Source: Faucicola sp937889485 (GTDB taxonomy: Bacteria > Pseudomonadota > Gammaproteobacteria > Pseudomonadales > Moraxellaceae). Taken from it: a stretch of DNA of 13,554 nt. The stretch spans positions 1 through 13,554 of the forward strand of contig JBOFWQ010000123.1 of assembly GCA_051653685.1 (NCBI GenBank), read 5' to 3'. Shown here piece after piece: positions 7,132 through 13,554 of this stretch. The position numbers were made by a program, and so were the translations under genes. How positions within the stretch are numbered: position 1 is the stretch's first letter; each line of letters begins with the position of its first letter. The notes beneath the pieces were generated by a model that had not been told where the DNA came from, made no database searches, and saw only the letters and a list, made by a program, of their open reading frames with translations.

Positions 7132-7788
7132 TTATGGCCGAGCCACACTTTGTTTAAAACTCTCCAAAATAGGCTCAAGTAACGCAAACTTACGCTTATA
7201 ACTCACCTGATTGACGATGAGTCTAGATGACACTTGGCAAATTTCTTGGCGTGGTTCTAGCCCATTCGCGCGCAAGGTGTTACCCGTATCAACCACGTCG
7301 ACAATTAAGTCACCTAGCCCCACCAAGGGCGCAAGCTCCATAGAACCGTACAGTTTTATCACATCCACTTGCTCACCACGACTGGCAAAATAAGCACGCG
7401 TCACATTGACGTATTTTGTGGCAATACGCAAACGGCGATTGGGCAGTGTCAATCCAACTTTGCCTGCGGTCATGAGGCGACATTTGGCAATCTGCAGGTC
7501 TAATAATTCATAAAGGTTGGAGGAGCCGTGTTCTAGGAGCACATCTTTGCCAGCCACCCCAAAGTCTGCAGCGCCGTGTTCTACATAGGTGGGTACGTCA
7601 CTTGCCCGTAAGATCAAGACGCGCACCTGTGGATGGGTAGTAGGAAAAATGAGTTTGCGCGATTGGTCGGGATCTTCTAGCAGCTCTACCCCTGCACTGC
7701 TGAGCATCGGCAAGGTTTCTTTTAAAATTCGGCCTTTGGACAATGCCAAAGTCAAACCCGTATAATTTTCTTGTATATCATCTACCAT
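7132..7788 (-). CDS. hisG: ATP phosphoribosyltransferase, short form catalytic subunit (218 aa)
   Basis: Joins ATP and PRPP to give phosphoribosyl-ATP, the first and feedback-controlled step of histidine synthesis. Motifs include LALSKGRILKE (14-24), DFGVAGKDVL (75-84), KLYGSMELAPLVGLGD (145-160) and the PRPP loop VDVVDTGNTL (163-172). At 218 residues it lacks the C-terminal regulatory ACT-like domain of the long form (about 300 aa), so by family knowledge it should need HisZ, a HisRS-like partner, for activity and histidine inhibition. hisZ is not in this window. The ATG is 6 bases after the murA stop, with AAAGGCG inside the end of murA as the likely ribosome-binding site, suggesting translational coupling. 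Confidence 0.95.
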   Translation of the reverse strand: MVDDIQENYTGLTLALSKGRILKETLPMLSSAGVELLEDPDQSRKLIFPTTHPQVRVLILRASDVPTYVEHGAADFGVAGKDVLLEHGSSNLYELLDLQIAKCRLMTAGKVGLTLPNRRLRIATKYVNVTRAYFASRGEQVDVIKLYGSMELAPLVGLGDLIVDVVDTGNTLRANGLEPRQEICQVSSRLIVNQVSYKRKFALLEPILESFKQSVARP

Positions 7789-7794
7789 GGTTGT

Positions 7795-9060
7795 TTATTC
7801 GCCTTTGATTCGCTCAATCTTGACACCTAGCCCACGAAGTTTTTCTTCAACTTTTTCATAGCCACGGTCAATATGATAAATACGTTCAATGGTGGTCTGT
7901 CCGTCTGCTGCCACAGCAGCCATAACCAATGACATTGACGCGCGTAAATCCGTTGCCATCACAGGGGCGGCGGTTAATTTGTCCACCCCTTTCACCACTG
8001 CCGTATGACCGTCTACTTTAATATTGGCGCCCATGCGTTGAAGTTCAGGCACGTGCATATAACGATTTTCAAAAATATTTTCGATAATGGTGCTGGTGCC
8101 TTCTGCAATGCAAGCTACCGTCATGAGCTGCGCTTGCATATCGGTTGGAAAAGCGGGGTGCGGCAGGGTGCGAATATCGACGGCTTTGGGGCGGCTGGTC
8201 ATTTTTACATTAATCCAGTCATCTCCCACGGTGACCGTTGCGCCCATTTCCTCAAATTTTTTGAGTACCGACTGCATTAAACTGGCGTCGGTTTTTTTGG
8301 CGGTTACTTCACCGCTTGTCATCATAGCAAGCGCAAGGTATGAGCCCGTTTCAATGCGGTCTGGCACTACCGAATACTCACAGCCTTGTAGTTTTTCCAC
8401 CCCCGTGATGGTCATATAAGCGGTGCCAATCCCTTCGATTTTTGCTCCCATTTTGACCAGCATATTTGCCAAATCAACCACTTCTGGCTCACGTGCGCAG
8501 TTTTCAAGGTGAGTGGTACCTTCAGCCAGTGCCGCTGCCATGATGGTGTTTTCTGTACCACCCACCGTGACCATGTCAAAGGTAAAGTGGCAGCCTTTGA
8601 GTCTACCACTTGCAGGGGCTTTGGCTTTGACATAGCCATTTTCCACGCTAATGGTAGCACCCATGGCTTCTAGGGCTTTTAAATGCTGATCGACAGGACG
8701 CGAACCGATGGCACAGCCACCCGGTAATGATACTTCAGCTTGTCCAAATCTTGCCAGCAGCGGGCCTAGTACCAAGATGGAGGCGCGCATGGTTTTGACA
8801 AGATCATAGGGCGCATAGTAGCTATTGATAGTAGCCGTGTCACAGGTTACGGTATCACCTTGCTTGCTAATGGTGATGCCCATGCCTTCAATTAATTTGA
8901 CCAACGTGGTGACATCTTTTAGGGTGGGGACGTTGGTTAAGGTAGTGGGGGTTTCGCCCAAAATCATTGCCGCAAGCAGCGGCAAGGCAGCATTTTTTGC
9001 CCCAGAAATGGTCACTTCGCCATTAATTGGCGTGCCGCCTGTTATTAAAAATTTATCCAT
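7795..9060 (-). CDS. murA: UDP-N-acetylglucosamine 1-carboxyvinyltransferase (421 aa)
   Basis: Transfers enolpyruvate from PEP to UDP-GlcNAc, the first committed step of peptidoglycan synthesis; cytosolic. It has the EPSP-synthase-like double fold. Key residues are K22 and N23 in SGAKNA, the catalytic cysteine C116 in GGCAIGSRPVD, and the catalytic aspartate D307 in HPAFPTDMQ. Because C116 is a cysteine and not aspartate, the enzyme should be of the fosfomycin-sensitive class. ATG 9060 was chosen over a TTG one codon upstream; AAAGGGA precedes it at a good distance. It lies 12 bases after ibaG and 6 before hisG. The ibaG-murA pair is a common proteobacterial neighbourhood; the attached his genes resemble the Acinetobacter arrangement. 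Confidence 0.97.
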   Translation of the reverse strand: MDKFLITGGTPINGEVTISGAKNAALPLLAAMILGETPTTLTNVPTLKDVTTLVKLIEGMGITISKQGDTVTCDTATINSYYAPYDLVKTMRASILVLGPLLARFGQAEVSLPGGCAIGSRPVDQHLKALEAMGATISVENGYVKAKAPASGRLKGCHFTFDMVTVGGTENTIMAAALAEGTTHLENCAREPEVVDLANMLVKMGAKIEGIGTAYMTITGVEKLQGCEYSVVPDRIETGSYLALAMMTSGEVTAKKTDASLMQSVLKKFEEMGATVTVGDDWINVKMTSRPKAVDIRTLPHPAFPTDMQAQLMTVACIAEGTSTIIENIFENRYMHVPELQRMGANIKVDGHTAVVKGVDKLTAAPVMATDLRASMSLVMAAVAADGQTTIERIYHIDRGYEKVEEKLRGLGVKIERIKGE

Positions 9061-9072
9061 CAACTCATCCCT

Positions 9073-9321
9073 TTATTGTGCTTGTTGTTTAACTTGCCAC
9101 TCGGCATGGGTTAACGCTTGAATATTTAGGGCATGGATTTCACCAGAAGCAATTTTATCTTTGACCAAAGCCAAAATGACCTGCTGACGGGCAACTAAAC
9201 GCTTGCCTTCAAAGCTGTCATCAATAACACGGACATCAAACTTATTGCCTTCATTTGCCGCGTCAATTGTGGCATTGGGTAACTGCAATTGGAGTAAATT
9301 GATTAAATCTTGAGCATTCAT
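9073..9321 (-). CDS. ibaG: BolA-family protein IbaG (82 aa)
   Basis: Small BolA-like protein of the IbaG/YrbA branch. Family members bind a [2Fe-2S] cluster together with a monothiol glutaredoxin and are implicated in iron-sulfur trafficking and acid response. The class II KH-like fold is suggested by the GNKFDVRVIDDSFEGKRLVARQQ stretch (25-47), and the conserved cluster-ligand histidine is H63 in EIHALNI, followed by the characteristic TxAEW (71-75). Length matches E. coli IbaG. AGGTAAG precedes ATG 9321 at a suitable distance. It is the first gene of the leftward operon, followed by murA after 12 bases, the same pairing as in E. coli. Confidence 0.93.
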   Translation of the reverse strand: MNAQDLINLLQLQLPNATIDAANEGNKFDVRVIDDSFEGKRLVARQQVILALVKDKIASGEIHALNIQALTHAEWQVKQQAQ

Positions 9322-9344
9322 GGGGCTTACCTAGTGAAAAACGC

Positions 9345-9373
9345 ATTATAAAAAGTAGTCATAAAATTACCAA
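9345..9373 (-). promoter_or_regulatory. Sigma70 promoter of the ibaG-murA-hisG-hisD operon
   Basis: On the minus strand a perfect -10 box TATAAT (9350-9345) follows a -35 box TTGGTA (9373-9368) with an exact 17-base spacer. Transcription would start near 9338, giving a leader of about 17 bases before the ibaG ATG. The -35 box overlaps one arm of an inverted repeat. Confidence 0.65.
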
Positions 9374-9395
9374 TAGCATAGCATAATTTTGGTAA
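9367..9395. repeat. Inverted repeat TTACCAA-N15-TTGGTAA over the -35 box
   Basis: Seven-base arms at 9367-9373 and 9389-9395 are perfect inverted copies 15 bases apart (22 bases centre to centre, about two helical turns). The left arm covers the -35 box of the ibaG operon promoter. This geometry fits a dimeric regulator's operator, but AT-rich chance repeats of this size are not rare. Confidence 0.35.
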
Positions 9396-9435
9396 AACTT
9401 GGCAAAATCTTGTGATTATCCTAGTACGCCGTGCC

Positions 9436-9834
9436 TCATCCCCCACTCATAAATGCCGCCTGAATCCACGTCCAATCCAATGGCACTTGCGGCTTGGTGG
9501 CAGCCCCTTGAAAACACACTACGTCAAAACGTATATCATAATTATCAAACTGCGGATGACACTGCAAAAATACCTGTGTAACCTTGATGAGTTTACGTTG
9601 TTTTGCCGTGCTGATGCTGTCACTGGCACTGCCAAATTGGCTCACTTTGCGCTGCCGTACCTCCACAATGACCAAGGTGTTTGTGCTAGGCGCCTGCATC
9701 ACCAAATCAATTTCACCCATGTTTTTATAATGCCAATTTTTGGCAACAGTTATTAGACCATGTTGTTCAAGATAGTGTTTTGCCAAGTCTTCAAAGTATT
9801 CGCCTTGGCGCTGTTTTGGGGCAGTAAGCTTCAT
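9436..9834 (-). CDS. yraN: UPF0102 family protein YraN (132 aa)
   Basis: Member of the UPF0102 family, which has a predicted PD-(D/E)XK nuclease-like fold. Its cellular role is not established; it is often beside rsmI, as here and in E. coli. Core residues visible are GEYFEDLA (11-18), GEIDLVM with E41 and D43 (40-46), and VEVRQRK with E58 (57-63), which together make the nuclease-like active site; then SISTAKQRKL and DIRFDVV. ATG 9834 gives the usual length (E. coli YraN has 131 aa); the open frame upstream to 9885 would add 17 uncharacteristic residues and overlap rsmI. The Shine-Dalgarno site is weak. It is divergent from rsmI, with 66 bases between the two chosen starts. Confidence 0.9.
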   Translation of the reverse strand: MKLTAPKQRQGEYFEDLAKHYLEQHGLITVAKNWHYKNMGEIDLVMQAPSTNTLVIVEVRQRKVSQFGSASDSISTAKQRKLIKVTQVFLQCHPQFDNYDIRFDVVCFQGAATKPQVPLDWTWIQAAFMSGG

Positions 9835-9861
9835 AAATGTGTTTTCTAAAAACGAATCGCT

Positions 9862-9867
9862 TATAAT
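9862..9867 (+). promoter_or_regulatory. Possible -10 box for rsmI
   Basis: TATAAT lies 33 bases before the chosen rsmI ATG in the gap between yraN and rsmI. No recognisable -35 box is found at 16-18 bases, and it is not an extended -10, so support is limited to the hexamer and its position. Confidence 0.3.
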
Positions 9868-9900
9868 GATAACAAGATTTTGCAAACTTTGAGAAAAAAA

Positions 9901-10746
9901 ATGACCGCAAGCACAGGCACACTATATATTGTTGCTACCCCCATCGGCAATCTATCCGACATTACCGCCCATGCCATCGATTGCCTAAAAAGTGTCGATC
10001 TCATCGCCTGTGAGGACACACGCACCTCAGGCAAACTATTAAACCATTTTAATATTACTACCAAAACATGGGCGTACCACGACCATAATGCCGAAGTCCA
10101 AACCCCAAAATTCATTGAGATGCTACAACAAGGTAAAAATATTGCCCTCATATCAGACGCAGGCACCCCGCTTATTAGCGATCCAGGTTTTCGCTTGGTA
10201 CGCGCCTGTCACCAAAACAACGTGAAAGTCTCCCCTGTAGTGGGTGCCGTAGCGGCAATTGCGGCTTTATCGGTAGCGGGTTTGCCGTCAGATAAGTTTT
10301 ATTTTTATGGCTTCTTGCCTGCCAAAACCGTAGCAAGACAAAGTGAGTTAGCAAAAATCAAGGCGCTAACTGCCACGTTAATTTTTTATGAAGCACCCCA
10401 TCGAATTTTAGACTGCCTTGATGACTTAATTGAGGTATTGGGCGGTGAACGTGAAGTGACTTTTTGCCGTGAAATCACCAAGACATTTGAGACAATCTAC
10501 CCTGCTACGCTGAGCGCGCTAAAGGTTTTTGTGGAAAACGATAGTCATCAACAAAAAGGGGAAATGGTTTTGGTGGTTGCAGGTGCCACGGCATCAGACA
10601 ATGAAGCAGACAAATACGATGACCTACTTAGACGACTATTACAAGATTTATCGGTCAAAAAAGCCGCACAACTTGCCAGCGATATTACAGGGGCAAAAAA
10701 AAATGCCTTGTATGACAGAGCGCTACAGCTAAAATCTTGTCAATAA
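9901..10746 (+). CDS. rsmI: 16S rRNA (cytidine(1402)-2'-O)-methyltransferase (281 aa)
   Basis: SAM-dependent methyltransferase of the tetrapyrrole-methylase-like class that 2'-O-methylates C1402 in the ribosomal P site of 16S rRNA. Visible motifs are GTLYIVATPIGNLSDIT (6-22), IACEDTRTSGKLL (35-47), LISDAGTPLISDPG (83-96), GAVAAIAALSVAGLPSDKF (115-133) and GFLPAK (137-142), then YEAPHRI and FCREITKTFE, and a C-terminal helical domain (KKAAQLASDITGAKKNALYDRAL). ATG 9901 fits the family; an in-frame TTG at 9880 would add seven residues. GAG lies about 7 bases upstream. Divergent from yraN. A strong terminator follows 42 bases after the stop. Confidence 0.95.
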   Translation: MTASTGTLYIVATPIGNLSDITAHAIDCLKSVDLIACEDTRTSGKLLNHFNITTKTWAYHDHNAEVQTPKFIEMLQQGKNIALISDAGTPLISDPGFRLVRACHQNNVKVSPVVGAVAAIAALSVAGLPSDKFYFYGFLPAKTVARQSELAKIKALTATLIFYEAPHRILDCLDDLIEVLGGEREVTFCREITKTFETIYPATLSALKVFVENDSHQQKGEMVLVVAGATASDNEADKYDDLLRRLLQDLSVKKAAQLASDITGAKKNALYDRALQLKSCQ

Positions 10747-10788
10747 GCAAATCGGCTCTACCAATAGCCACAAGACAAAACCCAAAAT

Positions 10789-10823
10789 AAAAAAAGCTGA
10801 AACATCACATTTCAGCTTTTTTT
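10789..10823. terminator. Bidirectional terminator between rsmI and coaBC
   Basis: A perfect 14-bp stem (10789-10802 pairing with 10810-10823) surrounds a 7-base loop CATCACA. The core is GCTGAAA/TTTCAGC flanked by seven A and seven T, so it works as a rho-independent terminator in both directions for the convergent rsmI and coaBC genes. Confidence 0.92.
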
Positions 10824-10851
10824 ATCCTCATCTCTTTATACAATAAGCCAG

Positions 10852-12177
10852 CTATGTTGTCATGGCAGTCCCAATCAATTGTACCAATTGCTGCGCAATA
10901 TGCGCCTTACTGGCTTTAGCGAGTGTTACCCCATCTACCTTGTCACGAAAAAATACCGTCATGGCATTGTCATCGCTCCCAAATCCGATATCTTTACGTG
11001 ACACATCATTGCAAGCGATCATATCCAAATTTTTGGCATTTAGCTTGTCTTTGGCATATTTTTCCACATCTTGGGTTTCGGCAGCAAAGCCTACCACAAA
11101 CACGTCTGCAAATTCTGTGGCTATGGTTGCCAAAATATCAGGGTTTTTGACCAAGTCCAGTGACATTTGTTCTTGGGTTTTTTTGATTTTTTGTGGTACC
11201 ACATCGCGGGTACGATAATCAGCAACCGCCGCGGTGGCAATAAAAATATCAGTCGCCGTTCGCACAGGTTCACTTTCAACATCGTTTCCAAATTCATCAT
11301 GCGTATGGTGATGATGGTTATGGTCGTGATCGTGCTCATGGTCGTGATCATGGTCATCACAACAATTTTGTACCACACCCTGAGCACACTCACGCGCCGC
11401 TTGTAGCATTTCTTGTGCCGATAGCACATCTATGCGCTCAACAAACAGCGGTGTGGGTAATTGTACTTTTCCCCCTGCAATCAAGGTCACGTTTGCCCCT
11501 GCATTGCGGCAGGCCTTTGCCAAGGCAAACCCCATTTTTCCCGTCGAGTGGTTGGATAAAAAACGCACAGGGTCAATAGCTTCAACCGTTGCCCCTGCGG
11601 TAATAGTCACATTTTTGCCAAGCAGCACTTGCGGTGTCTGCTGACGATCAATAAAGTATTGCACATATTCAAGTAAGTACTCAGGCTCAGGCAATCTACC
11701 TTCGCCCACGTCACCGCAAGCTTGCGCCCCACTGGCAGGCTCAATCACCTCATAATCCAAATCCTGTAACGTTTGGATATTAAGCTTTACGGCATTATTA
11801 TGCCACATCTGCTGGTTCATGGCAGGCGCCACCACAATAGGTGCCACCGTGGCAAGGCATACCGTAGTCAATAAGTTATCTGCTAAACCCATTGCAAGCT
11901 TAGCGATGGTATTTGCCGTAGCAGGAGCAATCACGATAAGATCCGCCCATTTTGCCAATTCAATATGACCCATACCAAGCTCTGCGGTTTCATCCAATAA
12001 CTCGCTGTGCACGGCATGACCTGTTAATGCCTGAAACGTTAAAGGACTAACAAACGCTTTCGCCGCTGCCGTCATAATAACCCGTACTTGATAGCCCTCT
12101 TTGACCAACAACCGCGCAAAAGAGGCCGCCTTATAAGCGGCAATACCGCCTGTTACCGCAATAATAATATTTTTCAT
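10852..12177 (-). CDS. coaBC: Bifunctional CoaBC with a His-rich insert (441 aa)
   Basis: Carries out two CoA steps: CoaB condenses 4'-phosphopantothenate with cysteine using CTP, and CoaC decarboxylates the product to 4'-phosphopantetheine using FMN. CoaC (about 1-180) shows VTGGIAAYKA (8-17), the active-site H71 in GHIELAKWAD, APAMN (117-121) and C154 in ACGDVGEGR. CoaB (about 186-441) shows NHSTGKMG (209-216), AAVADYR (316-322), KIKK (330-333) and the NxxD-like end. Between MLQAAREC and DIFIATAAVADYR lie roughly 40 residues absent from the E. coli enzyme, including C272-C273 and 11 histidines at 276-293. I chose ATG 12177 by family N-terminus; the frame opens upstream to 12216. No clear Shine-Dalgarno site. 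Divergent from radC. Confidence 0.95.
   Translation of the reverse strand: MKNIIIAVTGGIAAYKAASFARLLVKEGYQVRVIMTAAAKAFVSPLTFQALTGHAVHSELLDETAELGMGHIELAKWADLIVIAPATANTIAKLAMGLADNLLTTVCLATVAPIVVAPAMNQQMWHNNAVKLNIQTLQDLDYEVIEPASGAQACGDVGEGRLPEPEYLLEYVQYFIDRQQTPQVLLGKNVTITAGATVEAIDPVRFLSNHSTGKMGFALAKACRNAGANVTLIAGGKVQLPTPLFVERIDVLSAQEMLQAARECAQGVVQNCCDDHDHDHEHDHDHNHHHHTHDEFGNDVESEPVRTATDIFIATAAVADYRTRDVVPQKIKKTQEQMSLDLVKNPDILATIATEFADVFVVGFAAETQDVEKYAKDKLNAKNLDMIACNDVSRKDIGFGSDDNAMTVFFRDKVDGVTLAKASKAHIAQQLVQLIGTAMTT
11299..11364 (-). repeat. Imperfect 12-bp tandem repeat encoding the CoaB His/Asp tract
   Basis: This segment encodes residues 272-293 of CoaBC (Cys-Cys-Asp-Asp, then alternating His and Asp/Glu, then HHHH-T-H). 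On the minus strand the units read GACCATGATCAC, GACCATGAGCAC and GATCACGACCAT, an imperfect 12-bp repeat of Asp-His-Asp-His. Such a tract can change length by slippage in multiples of two codons without breaking the frame. Confidence 0.85.
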
Positions 12178-12269
12178 AATCACAACTAACAAAAAAAATT
12201 GCGAATATAGTAACAATTTTTCATCAACTTAGGTATGATTTAGCCAATATTTTTAGAAGGCGTGAAATA
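12178..12269. promoter_or_regulatory. Divergent promoter region of coaBC and radC
   Basis: These 92 AT-rich bases must drive coaBC leftward and probably radC rightward. For radC, TATGAT (12234-12239) and TATAGT (12206-12211) resemble -10 boxes, but neither has a good -35 at normal spacing. For coaBC I see no convincing box. Individual elements are therefore not called. Confidence 0.35.
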
Positions 12270-12947
12270 ATGTCGATCAAAGATTGGCACATGGATGAAA
12301 GACCGCGTGAAAAAATGCTACTCAAGGGGGCGCAAAGCTTATCAGATAGTGAAATCTTAGCTATTTTTTTAAGAACAGGCACAAAAAACCAATCTGCCAT
12401 AGAACTTGGGCGGCAACTTATCGAAAAATTTGGCAGTCTTGCCCAGTTACTCGCCGCTCCCAGTGAGGAAGTGATGGCTTGCCATGGGATAGGTATCGCA
12501 AAATACACCCAGCTTTTAGCTAGCCTTGAAATGGCAAAACGCTACCTAGCCACCCAAGTCAAACAAGCCCCAAGCCTAAATAGCAGCCAACTGGTCAAAG
12601 ACTATCTCACCACCCAACTACGCCCGCTACCACGAGAAGTGTTTGCAGTCTTATTTTTGACCAATGAACTCACTTTAATACAGTTTGAAATCTTATTTAC
12701 AGGTGGTATGTCATCTTGCTCAGTTTGCGTCCGAGAAGTGCTCAGACAAGCATTAAAATATGGTGCCAGTCAGCTGATTATCGCGCATAACCACCCAACT
12801 ACCTCGGCACAGCCGTCAAAAGCGGATATCGAACTCACCCAACACCTAAAAAATGCTTGTCAGTGGGTTGATTTAACACTGGTCGATCATATCATCGTGG
12901 GACAGGATACCACCCAATCACTACAAGAACTTGGAGAATTTAACTAA
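12270..12947 (+). CDS. radC: RadC family protein, JAB/MPN domain (225 aa)
   Basis: UPF0758/RadC family. The name comes from a mutation later assigned to recG, and the true role is unsettled. The N-terminal part has RPREKMLLKGAQSLSDSEILAIFLRTGT (11-38) and a helix-hairpin-helix-like CHGIGIAKYTQLL (71-83). The C-terminal MPN/JAMM domain (about 105-225) keeps the putative metal-site residues: E156, H173, H175, S183 and D186 in the pattern HxH-x7-S-x2-D, then VDHIIVG. Two usually conserved stretches differ: the HPRE preceding the helix is CVRE (153-156), and HNHPSG is HNHPTT (173-178). GAAGG lies 9 bases before the ATG. It is divergent from coaBC and ends 15 bases from the convergent DUF4126 gene; no hairpin is seen between them, only a T6 run at 12954-12959. 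Confidence 0.9.
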   Translation: MSIKDWHMDERPREKMLLKGAQSLSDSEILAIFLRTGTKNQSAIELGRQLIEKFGSLAQLLAAPSEEVMACHGIGIAKYTQLLASLEMAKRYLATQVKQAPSLNSSQLVKDYLTTQLRPLPREVFAVLFLTNELTLIQFEILFTGGMSSCSVCVREVLRQALKYGASQLIIAHNHPTTSAQPSKADIELTQHLKNACQWVDLTLVDHIIVGQDTTQSLQELGEFN

Positions 12948-12962
12948 CCGCGCTTTTTTAGA

Positions 12963-13544
12963 CTAACGGCGATTTACCCGTCCTTTTATTTTACTTACCG
13001 CCCAAATCAGCATCAACAAGCCTATCACCAGCGCAATCACCGCAAAAATAGGCGAGAAAATCGCCAATAACGACAACCCAACTGCTGTGCCCGTTTCTGC
13101 CACGGACACCACAGGATTACCCAAACCGCCTGTAGTAGCTGTAGAAGCTACCCGCGTGGTAGCTGCCGCCCCCCTAATAGTAGCCGCTGCCCCACCGCCT
13201 GCCACAATTGCCAGCGCCCAAGTCAACGCAGGACTCATATCCGACAACGTAGAGGCCATAACCATCGTACCTGCCACGCCTGCCAATGGCACCGCAATCG
13301 TATCTAACACATGATCCACATATGGCACCAAATAACTACTCGACTCCACAATACTTGCCACCCCCAGAATAATCAACGCAGGGGTAGATGCGACCCATTG
13401 CCAACTCTCATTGAGTGGTAACACACCAAAATAAGCAGCACAGCTTAGCGCAAATAATGGCACAAAAACCCGAAAGCCCGAACTTGCCGCCAACCCAATC
13501 CCCAAAAAAATACTCAAAATCATTTCTGTGGTCATATTCACCAT
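12963..13544 (-). CDS. DUF4126 family membrane protein (193 aa)
   Basis: Integral membrane protein of unknown function. The start IFLGIGLAASSGFRVFVPLF (12-31) and the Ala/Thr/Gly-rich segment AGGGAAATIRGAAATTRVASTATTGGLGNPVVS fit DUF4126 as I know it. I estimate five hydrophobic segments: about 8-40, 53-68, 82-118, 153-182 (possibly two), with a basic C-terminus (KIKGRVNRR). The start is uncertain: ATG 13544 is used here, but ATG 13535 is also in frame, and the window ends 10 bases upstream so its ribosome-binding site and promoter cannot be judged. No function can be drawn from the neighbouring radC. Confidence 0.8.
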   Translation of the reverse strand: MVNMTTEMILSIFLGIGLAASSGFRVFVPLFALSCAAYFGVLPLNESWQWVASTPALIILGVASIVESSSYLVPYVDHVLDTIAVPLAGVAGTMVMASTLSDMSPALTWALAIVAGGGAAATIRGAAATTRVASTATTGGLGNPVVSVAETGTAVGLSLLAIFSPIFAVIALVIGLLMLIWAVSKIKGRVNRR

Positions 13545-13554
13545 CTCATGCCAA

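Noticed and set aside
9835..9900. Overlapping starts of yraN and rsmI
   Set aside because: The overlap exists only with non-family extensions from upstream codons; with the ATG starts chosen there is a 66-base divergent gap.
11121..11429. Long frames overlapping coaBC on other frames, including Met/Ile/Val-rich ones across the His tract
   Set aside because: They are shadows of the CAT/GAT-rich repeat in coaBC read in other frames or on the other strand; the composition is low-complexity with no ribosome-binding support.
13087..13314. Ala/Val-rich frame on the plus strand opposite the DUF4126 gene
   Set aside because: It mirrors the GC-rich Ala/Gly/Thr codons of the DUF4126 protein and has no family resemblance.
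1..13554. tRNA genes, CRISPR arrays, insertion sequences, prophage or defence genes
   Set aside because: No T-loop signatures, spaced repeats, transposase or integrase motifs or defence-type domains were seen; every large gene belongs to a known housekeeping or membrane family.

Overview
The window looks like ordinary chromosomal core sequence from a gammaproteobacterium, most likely a member of the Moraxellaceae (Moraxella/Psychrobacter/Faucicola type). Supporting points are the moderate GC content by eye, the ibaG-murA-hisG-hisD gene order (which I recall from Acinetobacter and relatives), the short HisZ-dependent form of HisG, a stand-alone biotin ligase next to a type III pantothenate kinase, and a YoaE-type TerC protein. 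The placement is inferred from protein style and gene order, not from a database search. I see no tRNA, rRNA, CRISPR array, insertion sequence, phage gene or integrase.

Layout from left to right. Bases 1-523 are a long leader or intergenic stretch before ribA (GTP cyclohydrolase II, +). A TSUP-family membrane transporter (-) converges on ribA. Divergent from the transporter is a birA-coaX pair (+), closed by a bidirectional terminator shared with a convergent terC/yoaE-type membrane protein (-). After a roughly 350-base stretch without an intact gene comes a leftward operon, transcribed ibaG > murA > hisG > hisD from a recognisable sigma70 promoter near 9345-9373. Next are yraN (-) and rsmI (+), divergently arranged. 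rsmI shares a strong bidirectional terminator with the convergent coaBC (-). radC (+) diverges from coaBC and converges on a DUF4126 membrane protein (-) at the right edge.

Functionally the genes are housekeeping: riboflavin synthesis (ribA), biotin attachment (birA), the first three steps of CoA synthesis from pantothenate (coaX, then coaBC), histidine synthesis (hisG, hisD), peptidoglycan synthesis (murA), Fe-S trafficking (ibaG) and 16S rRNA methylation (rsmI). Several starts were moved inward from the longest open frame, using family lengths and ribosome-binding sites.

I found no convincing new multi-gene system. The most unusual item is a Cys-Cys plus His/Asp-rich insert (11 histidines in 18 residues) inside the CoaB half of CoaBC, encoded by an imperfect 12-bp tandem repeat. 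Smaller oddities are tandem duplications that copy the stop codon at two gene ends, a RadC with altered signature residues around an intact metal site, and a possible decayed reading frame downstream of hisD.
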